Below are positions 41,517 through 49,328 of a stretch of DNA of 64,000 nucleotides, piece by piece (within the stretch, counting starts at the first letter, position 1; each line of letters starts with the position of its first letter). Made by a program: the position numbers and the translations under genes. Source of the stretch: UM-FILTER-38-24 sp041663205 (GTDB lineage Bacteria; Patescibacteriota; Gracilibacteria; UBA1369; LOWO2-01-FULL-3); contig JBAZQZ010000004.1 in NCBI GenBank assembly GCA_041663205.1, positions 18,111 to 82,110 of the forward strand, read 5' to 3'. The notes beneath the pieces are model-generated. The model was not told the DNA's origin. It was given only the letters and a program-made list of their open reading frames with translations, and ran no database searches.

Positions 41517-42623
41517 ATGAAACTCTTTTGTTCACAGAGAGATTTGGATAACGCTCTTAATATTGTCAACAAAGCGATAAGTCCAAACAACACACTTCCC
41601 GTTTTGAATAATATTTTATTGAAGACCGAAGGGAAGAAACTTTATTTTTCTTCAACAAACCTGGAAATTGCGATAAGTTGTTCGATCCCGGCGGACGTGA
41701 GGAGTGAAGGGGCTATAACCGTTCCGGCCAAATTAATCACTAGTTATGTTTCTCTTTTGTCCGACGAAAAGGTTGAGCTTAGTGTTACAGAAGGACTTAC
41801 TTTAGCGATAAACTCAACATCGTCTTTCACTAAAATAAAATGTATTTCCGCGGACGAATTCCCTTTAATTCCTAAAATAGAAAAAGAACAGGAATTTTCC
41901 GTCAAAAACTCGAAACTTTATAACGCGCTTACACAAACCGTTTTTGCGGCGTCTTTAAACACTTCGAGACCCGTACTTTCCGGAGTTTATTTGTACTCAA
42001 AAGACAAAGATATTAAATTTGTGACAACAGATAGTTACAGGCTTGCTGAAAAGACAATCGAGGTTGAGAAAAAGCCAACCGGGAATCTTTCGTGTATTGT
42101 TCCCGCAAGAACAATGATGGAGCTCTCAAAAATCATCAGTAAACTGAATGATGATGAGGTGAAAATAAATGTTTCAAAAAATCAAATTTTATTTTCAATC
42201 GGGGATATCGAGCTTATTTCAAGGCTTATTGAGGGGAAATTCCCTGATTATGAGAAAATAATTCCAAAAGAAAACAAGACGAAACTGGAGATTTCCGTTG
42301 AAGATTTATCTCTAGTGCTTAAAAGGGTCAGTCTTTTCGCAAGGGAAAATAATAACAGTATAAAACTTTCAGCGACAAACGACGGAAAACTCACGATTGC
42401 TTCAGAGGAAACAAAAGTCGGAGAGGAAAAGGCTGAGGTTGCTGTAAAAATCGAAGGGGAAAATAATAAAATTTCTCTAAATGCTCAATATTTGCTTGAT
42501 GTTTTGACCTACATAGGGGAAGATAAGGTCGCATTTTCTATGAACGATAAGGTTTCTCCGGCGGTTATAAAGCCGGTAAAAGGAAGTGATTACGTTTACA
42601 TTATAATGCCACTTAAGGTTTAG
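41517..42623 (+). CDS. dnaN: DNA polymerase III beta sliding clamp
   Basis: Ring clamp that tethers the replicative polymerase. The 368-residue protein shows the beta-clamp pattern across three domains: LPVLNNILLKTEGKKLYFSS, ADEFPLIPKI, TSRPVLSGVYLY with TDSYRLAEK, and the C-terminal KGSDYVYIIMPLKV. ATG 41517 is chosen as it gives the normal MKLFCSQRDL start; a longer reading from 41493 adds an unlikely tail. It is followed 8 nt later by mfd; dnaA, the usual neighbour, is absent. Confidence 0.96.
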   Translation: MKLFCSQRDLDNALNIVNKAISPNNTLPVLNNILLKTEGKKLYFSSTNLEIAISCSIPADVRSEGAITVPAKLITSYVSLLSDEKVELSVTEGLTLAINSTSSFTKIKCISADEFPLIPKIEKEQEFSVKNSKLYNALTQTVFAASLNTSRPVLSGVYLYSKDKDIKFVTTDSYRLAEKTIEVEKKPTGNLSCIVPARTMMELSKIISKLNDDEVKINVSKNQILFSIGDIELISRLIEGKFPDYEKIIPKENKTKLEISVEDLSLVLKRVSLFARENNNSIKLSATNDGKLTIASEETKVGEEKAEVAVKIEGENNKISLNAQYLLDVLTYIGEDKVAFSMNDKVSPAVIKPVKGSDYVYIIMPLKV

Positions 42624-42631
42624 ATTTTTAC

Positions 42632-45600
42632 ATGAAAAATATTATCTCCTTCTTTTCCGAGGAGGAGCTTAAAGACGCAACGGATCTTTTTTCGAGGTCC
42701 AGTAATGTTAGTTTTTCCGGAGCAGGAAACAGCTCTTCCAAAGCCATGCTTTTGAGCTGTATTTACGGTGATGCGAAGATAGGGGTTGGGAACAGTCTTT
42801 GGATTGTGAACGACCCCGGTGATCAGTATGTCACAAAAAGAGCGGTTGAAATGTGGAGCGACAGAGACGTTTTTGTTTATAAAAAACGCGGGGATGAGGA
42901 GAAGCTATCTTTCTCAACAACAAGCGGTTTTGAGAGAGACAAAAGAGTTTCTGTCACAGAGTTTGTTTCCAGGATTATTACACATAAAAATGCCGTGTTT
43001 ATCGTTGATTTTCTTTCTGTTTTACAAAACTTTCCGGACGCAAAAAGGCTTGAGGAAACCAAAATTTTAATAAAAAAAGGAGAAAAAATCGACCTGGTCT
43101 CTTTTATAGAAAATCTTGTAAGTGTCGGCTATGAAATTACAGATGACCAGATTCTTAAAAAAGGCGAGTATTATCGCATCGGCGACAGTTTGCTTGTTTG
43201 GCCGGTCAATAGTGAAAATGTTTTAAGAATCGAGGTTGGTTTTGATAAAATTGAGGACGCGGTTTTAGTCGAAAACGCCGATTACTCTGTTCCATTTAAA
43301 AGGCTTTCTTCCGCCGAAATTTTCCCGATAGAGTGTGATTCTGAAACGGAGGATATTACAAATTTTTTCAGTAAAAAAGATTTAATTGTTGACGACGAAA
43401 TAGATGTAGTGGACGAGTATTACGAGGCGTGGAATGAGTTTTTGGACAAAGCGGTGGAGTCGTGTAAAACCGCTTCTTTTACCTCTTTTAACGAGGACGA
43501 AACGAACCACATTCATCTGCATTTTTTGTCGGTTTTGAAATACAGAAGCTCTTACGATTTGGCGAATGATATTCGCGATAAAATAGCGAACAGTTGGAAA
43601 ATCATGTTTTTCACTAAAAACATAAATGATGTTCGTGCTCTTTTTACAGACCAGGGTGTGCCTTTTGTTGTCGGGATAAATAACGATAACTACAAAGGGA
43701 AGTCTGTTTTTCTTATGAATGTCGAGAAAGAGGATGCGTTCCCGGTTTCTTTTCAGGCACCGAAATTAAAAATAATTTTAATAAACGATACAGATGTTTC
43801 TTTCGTTAAAGATGAGAAGAAAGCCAGAAATACCTCCAGAAATATTTTTGATGATTTTTTGACGAGCCTTAAGTCCGGGGATTTTGTCGTTCATTCTGAT
43901 CACGGAATCGCGAAATTCATGGGGCTTGATCAGAAGACTGTCGACGGGATTACAAAAGAGTATATGAAGCTTGGGTATGCGGAAAACGACAAGTTGTTTG
44001 TGCCGATTGATCAGGCCGACAAGGTCAGTAAATACATCGGTTCCGAGGAGACGATGCCGAGACTTACGCGGCTTGGGAGCGCGGAGTGGAACACAATTAC
44101 AAGCAAAGTAAGAAAGGAAACGCAAAAAATAGCAAAAGAGCTTTTGAAATTATACGCAGAGAGAAGGGCGGCGAAGGGGTACAGTTTTGGCAAAGACATT
44201 GATTTACAGGAAAAATTTGAAGAAACTTTCCCGTACGAGGAAACTCCGGGGCAGATAAAAGCCATAAATGACACAAAGGCTGACATGGAAAGAGATACTC
44301 CGATGGACCGTCTTGTTTGCGGAGATGTCGGCTTCGGGAAGACCGAAGTGGCCATGAGGGCGGCGTTTAAAGCTGTTCAGGACAAAAAACAGGTTGCGTT
44401 TATTTCTCCGATAACGATTTTAGCGGATCAGCATTATAAATCCTGTAAAAAAAGAATGGATCCGTTCCATATTCGGGTCGAGATGTTGAGTCGATTCAGG
44501 GGAGCAAAAGAGCAAAAAGAGACGCTCGAGAGGCTTGCGAAAGGTGAGGTTGATTTGGTTGTCGGAACACACAGATTGCTTCAGCCGGACGTGAAATTCA
44601 AGGATTTGGGGCTTGTGATTGTCGATGAGGAACAGAGATTCGGAGTGAAACAAAAAGAAAAATTCAAAGAACTTCGAAGGGAGGTGGACATCCTTACATT
44701 GACCGCCACACCTATCCCCAGAACGCTAAATATTTGTTTAAACAAGTTGCGGGACATAACAACGATAACGACTCCACCTTTCGGGCGACTGCCCATAATA
44801 ACCGAAGTGAGGAAGTATTCGCCGAGCCTTGTTCGCGAGGCGATTTTACGGGAAGTTGAGAGGGGCGGGCAGATTTATTTTTTGCACAACAGGGTTCAAA
44901 CCATCGATAGTGTAGCGGATAAATTGCGCGCGCTTGTGCCGGAGGCGAGGTTTGGAGTGGCGCACGGGAAACTCGGAAGCGGGGATTTGGAGGAGAGAAT
45001 TATGTCTTTTAAAGAAGGGAAATTTGATGTGCTTGTGAGCTCGACAATTATTGAAAACGGAATTGATTTGTCGAATGCGAATACGCTGATTGTAAATAAT
45101 GCGGAGAGATTCGGGTTGTCGCAATTATATCAATTGCGCGGGCGTGTCGGGCGCGGGAAGGCGCAGGCGTATGCGTATTTCTTGTATCAGGGGCAGAGAT
45201 TAAAATTGGATGCGAAGAAGAGGCTGAGGGCGATTGTTGAGGCTTCGGAGCTGGGGAGCGGATTCCAAATTGCGATGAAAGATCTTGAAATTCGTGGAGC
45301 CGGAGACATTCTCGGGGCTAATCAACATGGGGTTATAAATGTCGTTGGAGTTTCACATTTTATGAGAATGCTTAATCGCGCGGTGGAGGATCTAAAGGCG
45401 GGCAGAATCGCTGACGGGGAAGAGGAAATCACGGATGTGACAATTGAGCTTCCGGTTCCCGCGTATATTCCGGATGAATATATCCCTGATGCGAAAGACA
45501 AGATTTCGGCTTACCAGAAGCTTTCTTCCGCGGACAGCGTTGAGTATTTGAAAGAGGTTTTGGAGGATATGATTGAGGATTTCGGGAAGATGCCGCGAGA

Positions 45601-45928
45601 GGTTTCGAATTTATTTGATATTATCGAGCTTAAGATTTTTGCGAAGGCGGCGGGACTACTAAATATCAAGGCGGAGAGCGTGCCGATGAGCAAAGAAAAG
45701 GAAATTGTTTTGATTATGTCCAAGAAAGTTAAGCCTGCGAATATCATCAGCTTGCTTGAGTTTAATTCGAAGTGGATGATATCGGGAACACGGCTTAGAA
45801 TAAACATAAAAGACCTCGGAATGGACTGGTTTGGAATGTTGAAAGAATGTGTAAAAGCTTTGGGCAAATGTGCAAAACATGGGTGTAAGATAGGCGACGG
45901 GAGGGCCGGAAGTGCAGAAGTGGGGTAG
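42632..45928 (+). CDS. mfd: Transcription-repair coupling factor
   Basis: Displaces stalled RNA polymerase and recruits UvrA. The 1098-residue protein has a UvrB-like N-terminal region, the RNA polymerase-interaction (CarD/RID) segment SGDFVVHSDHGIAKFMGLDQ, the helicase with GDVGFGKTEVA, IVDEEQRFGVKQKE, TATPIPRTL and QLRGRVGRGKAQAYAY, and a TRCF C-terminal domain. The final codons GSAEVG lie inside a 23-bp sequence repeated at 46789, on the far side of the next gene. Confidence 0.95.
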   Translation: MKNIISFFSEEELKDATDLFSRSSNVSFSGAGNSSSKAMLLSCIYGDAKIGVGNSLWIVNDPGDQYVTKRAVEMWSDRDVFVYKKRGDEEKLSFSTTSGFERDKRVSVTEFVSRIITHKNAVFIVDFLSVLQNFPDAKRLEETKILIKKGEKIDLVSFIENLVSVGYEITDDQILKKGEYYRIGDSLLVWPVNSENVLRIEVGFDKIEDAVLVENADYSVPFKRLSSAEIFPIECDSETEDITNFFSKKDLIVDDEIDVVDEYYEAWNEFLDKAVESCKTASFTSFNEDETNHIHLHFLSVLKYRSSYDLANDIRDKIANSWKIMFFTKNINDVRALFTDQGVPFVVGINNDNYKGKSVFLMNVEKEDAFPVSFQAPKLKIILINDTDVSFVKDEKKARNTSRNIFDDFLTSLKSGDFVVHSDHGIAKFMGLDQKTVDGITKEYMKLGYAENDKLFVPIDQADKVSKYIGSEETMPRLTRLGSAEWNTITSKVRKETQKIAKELLKLYAERRAAKGYSFGKDIDLQEKFEETFPYEETPGQIKAINDTKADMERDTPMDRLVCGDVGFGKTEVAMRAAFKAVQDKKQVAFISPITILADQHYKSCKKRMDPFHIRVEMLSRFRGAKEQKETLERLAKGEVDLVVGTHRLLQPDVKFKDLGLVIVDEEQRFGVKQKEKFKELRREVDILTLTATPIPRTLNICLNKLRDITTITTPPFGRLPIITEVRKYSPSLVREAILREVERGGQIYFLHNRVQTIDSVADKLRALVPEARFGVAHGKLGSGDLEERIMSFKEGKFDVLVSSTIIENGIDLSNANTLIVNNAERFGLSQLYQLRGRVGRGKAQAYAYFLYQGQRLKLDAKKRLRAIVEASELGSGFQIAMKDLEIRGAGDILGANQHGVINVVGVSHFMRMLNRAVEDLKAGRIADGEEEITDVTIELPVPAYIPDEYIPDAKDKISAYQKLSSADSVEYLKEVLEDMIEDFGKMPREVSNLFDIIELKIFAKAAGLLNIKAESVPMSKEKEIVLIMSKKVKPANIISLLEFNSKWMISGTRLRINIKDLGMDWFGMLKECVKALGKCAKHGCKIGDGRAGSAEVG

Positions 45929-45930
45929 AA
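45908..45930 (+). repeat. Direct repeat, copy 1 (3' end of mfd)
   Basis: A 23-bp sequence starting GGAAGTGCAGAAGTGG covers the last codons and stop of mfd. Copy 2 at 46789-46811 differs at one base. The two flank the 45941 gene. Confidence 0.75.
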
Positions 45931-45940
45931 GTTTTGGGTG

Positions 45941-46714
45941 TCAGTCGTCGAGGATTGGGTATGTTCTTGTTACTTCAAATTCGTTCTTTTTTAAAATGTT
46001 TCCTAAACGTTTCATGGCGACAGGGGTAAAGAGGTATGCTTTTTTGCGGTAGTGTATTTCTCTATAAAGGTCTGTGCTGACTGTTATTGTTATTTGAGCA
46101 AATGGAGTTGTTGTGTTTTCATCAACCCAAGTTTTCCCGGTTAGAAACGCTAATATTTTTCCTCTTTTTCTTTGTATTGTTTGACTGGTTCCAAAAGAGA
46201 TTTTTATTGCGTATCTTGTTCCCGGACTGTCGATGTCGTCGTCGTAATCTACTTTTTTCTCTGTGTTCCAATTATGGGAGGGGTAGTTTTCTGTCAGGGT
46301 TGCCAGAATTTCTCTTGTCAATTTTTCCTCCAGGCGGTCTGCGGTATGTATTTTTTCCGCGAGTAAAGCTTTTACAGTTGTTCGGTCCGAGAATTCGGCT
46401 GCGTCTGTTTTTTGTTCTTCGGGAGGGATGATGTTTAATTTTAAGGCTAAGTCTAGGGCTGCCGGCGTTATGCTTAGCGTTTCAGCCATTCTGCCCAGTT
46501 CTTCTCTGTCTAAGGTTCGTGGTTCTTCTCTGTCTAAGGTTCGTGGTTCTTCCGAGTCGGCCTGGTCGGGCATGCCTATGATTTCCAGTGCGGCTTGTCT
46601 TGTGGCTTCTTTTTGAGTCAGCGCGGCGGCGTGTTCCAATATTCTCAGCGTGGTGTCGATGTCTACGGAGAAGGGGGTTGTGCCTTCGGTCTCCGGTGTT
46701 TTTGGTGTTCCCAT
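45941..46714 (-). CDS. Unknown protein, duplicated family copy A
   Basis: A 257-residue soluble protein, paralogous to copy B at 47891. Both begin MGTPKTPETE, share a helical region with HAA, QKEATRQAALE and an LDREE motif, then a KLxIIPPEEQ element, and diverge afterwards. Copy A has a tandem duplication of EEPRTLDR encoded by two identical 24-nt units near 46502-46549. The upstream ~60 bp with the promoter are identical in both copies. The gene is flanked by a 23-bp direct repeat. No domain recognised; function unknown. Confidence 0.7.
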   Translation of the reverse strand: MGTPKTPETEGTTPFSVDIDTTLRILEHAAALTQKEATRQAALEIIGMPDQADSEEPRTLDREEPRTLDREELGRMAETLSITPAALDLALKLNIIPPEEQKTDAAEFSDRTTVKALLAEKIHTADRLEEKLTREILATLTENYPSHNWNTEKKVDYDDDIDSPGTRYAIKISFGTSQTIQRKRGKILAFLTGKTWVDENTTTPFAQITITVSTDLYREIHYRKKAYLFTPVAMKRLGNILKKNEFEVTRTYPILDD

Positions 46715-46737
46715 AGAGTATTTGAGTTTAAGGGGAT

Positions 46738-46766
46738 ATTTTGGTGCTTTTGGGTGGGATTGTCAA
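46738..46766 (-). promoter_or_regulatory. Promoter of copy A
   Basis: On the minus strand, TTGACA (46761-46766) and CAAAAT (46738-46743), 17-bp spacer; the same promoter stands before copy B. Confidence 0.6.
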
Positions 46767-46788
46767 GAGATTGCTAGGGGGCGGGGGG

Positions 46789-46811
46789 GGAAGTGCAGAA
46801 GTGGAGTAGAA
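46789..46811 (+). repeat. Direct repeat, copy 2
   Basis: Matches 22 of 23 bases of the mfd 3' end sequence at 45908-45930. It follows a G-rich run (46777-46790) and abuts the Fic gene end. Confidence 0.75.
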
Positions 46812-47828
46812 CTATTTGGAGTTATATAAAAGGCCTTTTCCTTTTCCGGAGGTTTTTATTTTTTTTGTTTTGGCGAGGGAGTGAAGATCTTTTTTTAAAG
46901 TGGATCTTTTTATTCTGGTAATTTCAACGAGTTGGCTTATCGCGAAAGGACCTTCTTTCAGGGCTTCCATGATTATTTTTTCTCTTTGAATTTTATTTGA
47001 GGTTTCGGGATATTCAACAGTTGTTTTTTGTTCAAGGATGGCCAGTATTTTTTCCAAAGTATTTATAAATTCTTCCGCTACAAAATTTAAAAAGAAAGAA
47101 AAATCTTTTTTTGTGTCCGCCAGTTCCAGCGTCTTGATATATTCCCGTCTTTTTTGATTTCTGATTATGCAAGGCGGATAGCCGTTTTTCATTATTATTA
47201 AATTCATGAGCAGTCTCGCCAGTCTTCCGTTTCCGTCGTCAAACGGGTGGATTTGCACAAATTTGTGATGGAACATTGCGGCGAGTTCAATCGGATGCAG
47301 GCTTTTGTTTTCATTGAGCTGTTTTATGAGTTTTTCCATTTCGTCTTTTACGTGGAGCGGGTCGGTATAATAATGAATTTTTCCGGATAACGTGAGGACA
47401 TGATTTGGCTGGATTTTGTATGTCCCCGCGTGCATTTGTTTTTGTATCAGGCTTTTTCGGGCGCCTTGAGCGTATGTGAAATTCACGTCTCTCATTAAAA
47501 CGAAATGAATTTCTTTTATAAGGCCTTCCGTAATTTTTCTTTTTTCTTGAATTATTTCGTAAAGTCCGTCTATTGCTTCGGCGTGATTTTTGGCTTCCAG
47601 ATAGTCCTTCAGGGGTTTTCCTTCTGAGGTTAATCCTTCGCGCAGAAAAAAAGCGGTTTCGCCGAAGGTCAAAGTATTCCCTTCTATTGCGTTGGAATTG
47701 TATGTCCATTCTATGCGAAGTTTCTCTTGTAGCGCTTCAAGGATGCCTTGTTTTAGCGGACGAAAGGTTTTTATTTTTTCGTTTAATGTGTCTATTTTTT
47801 GGAGGAGAAGTTTTGTCTCTTTGTGCAT
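46812..47828 (-). CDS. Fic-domain protein with C-terminal winged helix
   Basis: A 338-residue Fic protein; Fic enzymes usually transfer AMP from ATP to Ser/Thr/Tyr residues. The active-site motif HPFDDGNGRLAR (194-205) is intact. The N-terminal SNAIEGN (45-51) matches the [S/T]xxxE(G/N) inhibitory helix of class II Fic proteins, implying self-restraint. The C-terminal 70 residues (GPFAISQLVEITRIKRSTLK) look like a DNA-binding winged helix, suggesting autoregulation. It lies between the duplicated genes A and B. Tandem ATATCCAAAAA motifs upstream (47866-47880 region) may be its operator. Confidence 0.92.
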   Translation of the reverse strand: MHKETKLLLQKIDTLNEKIKTFRPLKQGILEALQEKLRIEWTYNSNAIEGNTLTFGETAFFLREGLTSEGKPLKDYLEAKNHAEAIDGLYEIIQEKRKITEGLIKEIHFVLMRDVNFTYAQGARKSLIQKQMHAGTYKIQPNHVLTLSGKIHYYTDPLHVKDEMEKLIKQLNENKSLHPIELAAMFHHKFVQIHPFDDGNGRLARLLMNLIIMKNGYPPCIIRNQKRREYIKTLELADTKKDFSFFLNFVAEEFINTLEKILAILEQKTTVEYPETSNKIQREKIIMEALKEGPFAISQLVEITRIKRSTLKKDLHSLAKTKKIKTSGKGKGLLYNSK

Positions 47829-47890
47829 CTTCGGATAAATATGGAGATATGTCTATATTGTATCCAAAAATATCCAAAAAGGCAAGGGGG

Positions 47891-48631
47891 TTAGTCGCGG
47901 ATTGCGTAATGTCTTGTTATTTCAAATCCTTCTTCTGCCAGCAGTTTTCCCAAGAGGTTTGTGATCCATGGGGCGAACGTGGAGGCTTTTTTCCCTTCAG
48001 GATATCCTATGTAACGGCCTTTCTCTTTGAGGCCTATGCTTATGGTGGCGACTTTGAAATTTCTTTGTTTCGCGGGCGCCGGTTTTCCAAAAAAGGTTTC
48101 AGTAAATCCGGGGAATTCGCTTCTCCTTTTTGATGCTGATCTTATTTCTTCTGTAAACATTATGTCGATAAACATTTGTTGCTGGTGCCAGTTCTCTTCC
48201 CAAGGTTGGTCTATTCGATAAGCCGAATACCATGTAGCCGAGGGGAAATTGTCTCTAAGTATTTCCAGTATTTTGTTTCCCAATTGTATCAAATAGTGTT
48301 TTGATTCGGCTACTTCTGCGCCAAAGTCTTTTTTTATTCCGTATCTTCCGTCATCTCTTCTTTGTTCTTCCGGAGGAATGATCCTAAGTTTCAAAGCTTT
48401 GTCTATTGATTTTGGGCTTATTCCTAAAGTTTGCGCCATTCTGTCTATTTCTTCTCGGTCTAATGTTAGGGGTTCGTCGGTGTCGGCCATATTTAGAAGT
48501 TCCAGTGCGGCTTGTCTTGTGGCTTCTTTTTGATCCAGTGTGGCGGCGTGTTCCAAGACAGCCAGGGCAGTGTTGATTCCTACGGAGAAGGGGGCTGTGC
48601 TTTCGGTCTCCGGTGTTTTTGGTGTTCCCAT
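47891..48631 (-). CDS. Unknown protein, duplicated family copy B
   Basis: A 246-residue paralog of copy A (45941). The N-terminal ~110 residues are conserved (MGTPKTPETE, HAATLDQKEATRQAALELLN, LDREE, KLRIIPPEEQ); the C-terminal half also parallels copy A in outline (strand pattern, ends with a variant of GFEITRHYAIRD versus FEVTRTYPILDD). The ~60 bp before the ATG are identical to copy A. No domain recognised. Confidence 0.7.
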   Translation of the reverse strand: MGTPKTPETESTAPFSVGINTALAVLEHAATLDQKEATRQAALELLNMADTDEPLTLDREEIDRMAQTLGISPKSIDKALKLRIIPPEEQRRDDGRYGIKKDFGAEVAESKHYLIQLGNKILEILRDNFPSATWYSAYRIDQPWEENWHQQQMFIDIMFTEEIRSASKRRSEFPGFTETFFGKPAPAKQRNFKVATISIGLKEKGRYIGYPEGKKASTFAPWITNLLGKLLAEEGFEITRHYAIRD

Positions 48632-48654
48632 AGAGTATTTGAGTTTAAGGGGAT

Positions 48655-48683
48655 ATTTTGGTGCTTTTGGGTGGGATTGTCAA
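48655..48683 (-). promoter_or_regulatory. Promoter of copy B
   Basis: On the minus strand, TTGACA (48678-48683) and CAAAAT (48655-48660), 17-bp spacer, identical to copy A. Confidence 0.6.
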
Positions 48684-48753
48684 GTTTGTTGATTTTGGGA
48701 GGGGCGAAGGAGGGATTAAATCGTTATTTATTTATCGGTGGCGATGTCTTTTG

Positions 48754-48790
48754 TTTTGGAATTGGTGCAAAATATGTACCAATTCCAAAA
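48754..48790. repeat. Perfect 13-bp inverted repeat
   Basis: TTTTGGAATTGGT (48754-48766) and its complement (48778-48790) around an 11-nt loop. It can form a hairpin on either strand; whether terminator, attenuator or small mobile palindrome is unknown. Confidence 0.65.
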
Positions 48791-48827
48791 TAAAAGGTAA
48801 CGTTGCGGGGAATGGGGGCATGAAAAT

Positions 48828-48845
48828 GCGGCGACAGAGGGGGAA
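48828..48845 (+). repeat. 18-bp direct repeat, copy 1
   Basis: GCGGCGACAGAGGGGGAA here and at 49240-49257, where it encodes the C-terminal end of the 48960 gene. Possibly the end of a lost earlier copy of that gene. Confidence 0.6.
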
Positions 48846-48898
48846 ATGTTTGGGCCTGGGGGGGGGTGGGGAGAGTTTTCTGGGGATTATGTTTTGTT

Positions 48899-48928
48899 TT
48901 GACAAAAACGAGGGAAGTTTGATATATA
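48899..48928 (+). promoter_or_regulatory. Weak promoter of the 48960 gene
   Basis: TTGACA (48899-48904) and TATATA (48923-48928), 18-bp spacer. Confidence 0.4.
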
Positions 48929-48959
48929 GATTCCCTGTATAAATAATATAAAAAAATAT

Positions 48960-49266
48960 GGCTGGAGAAAATTTGTCGGGTGGGGCTGATAGGCCTCCTT
49001 TGGTGGAGGTGCTGAAGGCAGAGTTGGAAGTGCTTTCTATGGCGGAGAGGGCTTTTTTTGAGGGGGTGCTGGAGTTGAGACGGGATGCGTCTTCTATCCT
49101 TGATGAGGTTGCGAAGGTAGGGGCTGTTTCCGAGGAAGTCAGAGGTAATCTTAATGATATTTTGACTAAAATGTTCACAGCTGGTTCTCGTAGGGCGTTT
49201 GATAATGATGTAAGGGGGATGGTAGAAGAAGAGTTAAGGGCGGCGACAGAGGGGGAAGAGGAATAA
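48960..49266 (+). CDS. Unknown small helical acidic protein
   Basis: A 101-residue, mostly helical, acidic protein (for example LVEVLKAELEVLSMAERAFF) with no signal peptide or recognised domain. It ends with TEGEEE encoded by an 18-bp sequence that is repeated 412 bp upstream. Function unknown. Confidence 0.55.
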
Positions 49267-49293
49267 GGATTACAGAAGAGGTCGGAGGATTTG

Positions 49294-49322
49294 TTGACCT
49301 GTAAAGGGGTAGAGTTTAGTAT
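49294..49322 (+). promoter_or_regulatory. Promoter of the CrtC-like gene (leaderless)
   Basis: TTGACC (49294-49299) and TAGTAT (49317-49322), 17-bp spacer; GTG 49329 follows exactly 6 nt later. Confidence 0.65.
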
Positions 49323-49328
49323 GGGCGG

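Larger units (their letters stand above)
48632..48959. other. Intergenic region upstream of copy B and the 48960 gene
   Basis: A 328-bp gap. It holds the copy B promoter, a perfect 13-bp inverted repeat (48754-48790), a G-rich run (about 48855-48871), an 18-bp sequence repeated at 49240, and a weak plus-strand promoter. I see no gene in it; it looks like decayed sequence. Confidence 0.5.

Noticed and set aside
46777..46790. Phase-variable G tract before copy A
   Set aside because: The G run lies outside the -35/-10 spacer (upstream of TTGACA on the minus strand), so length change would not alter promoter geometry.
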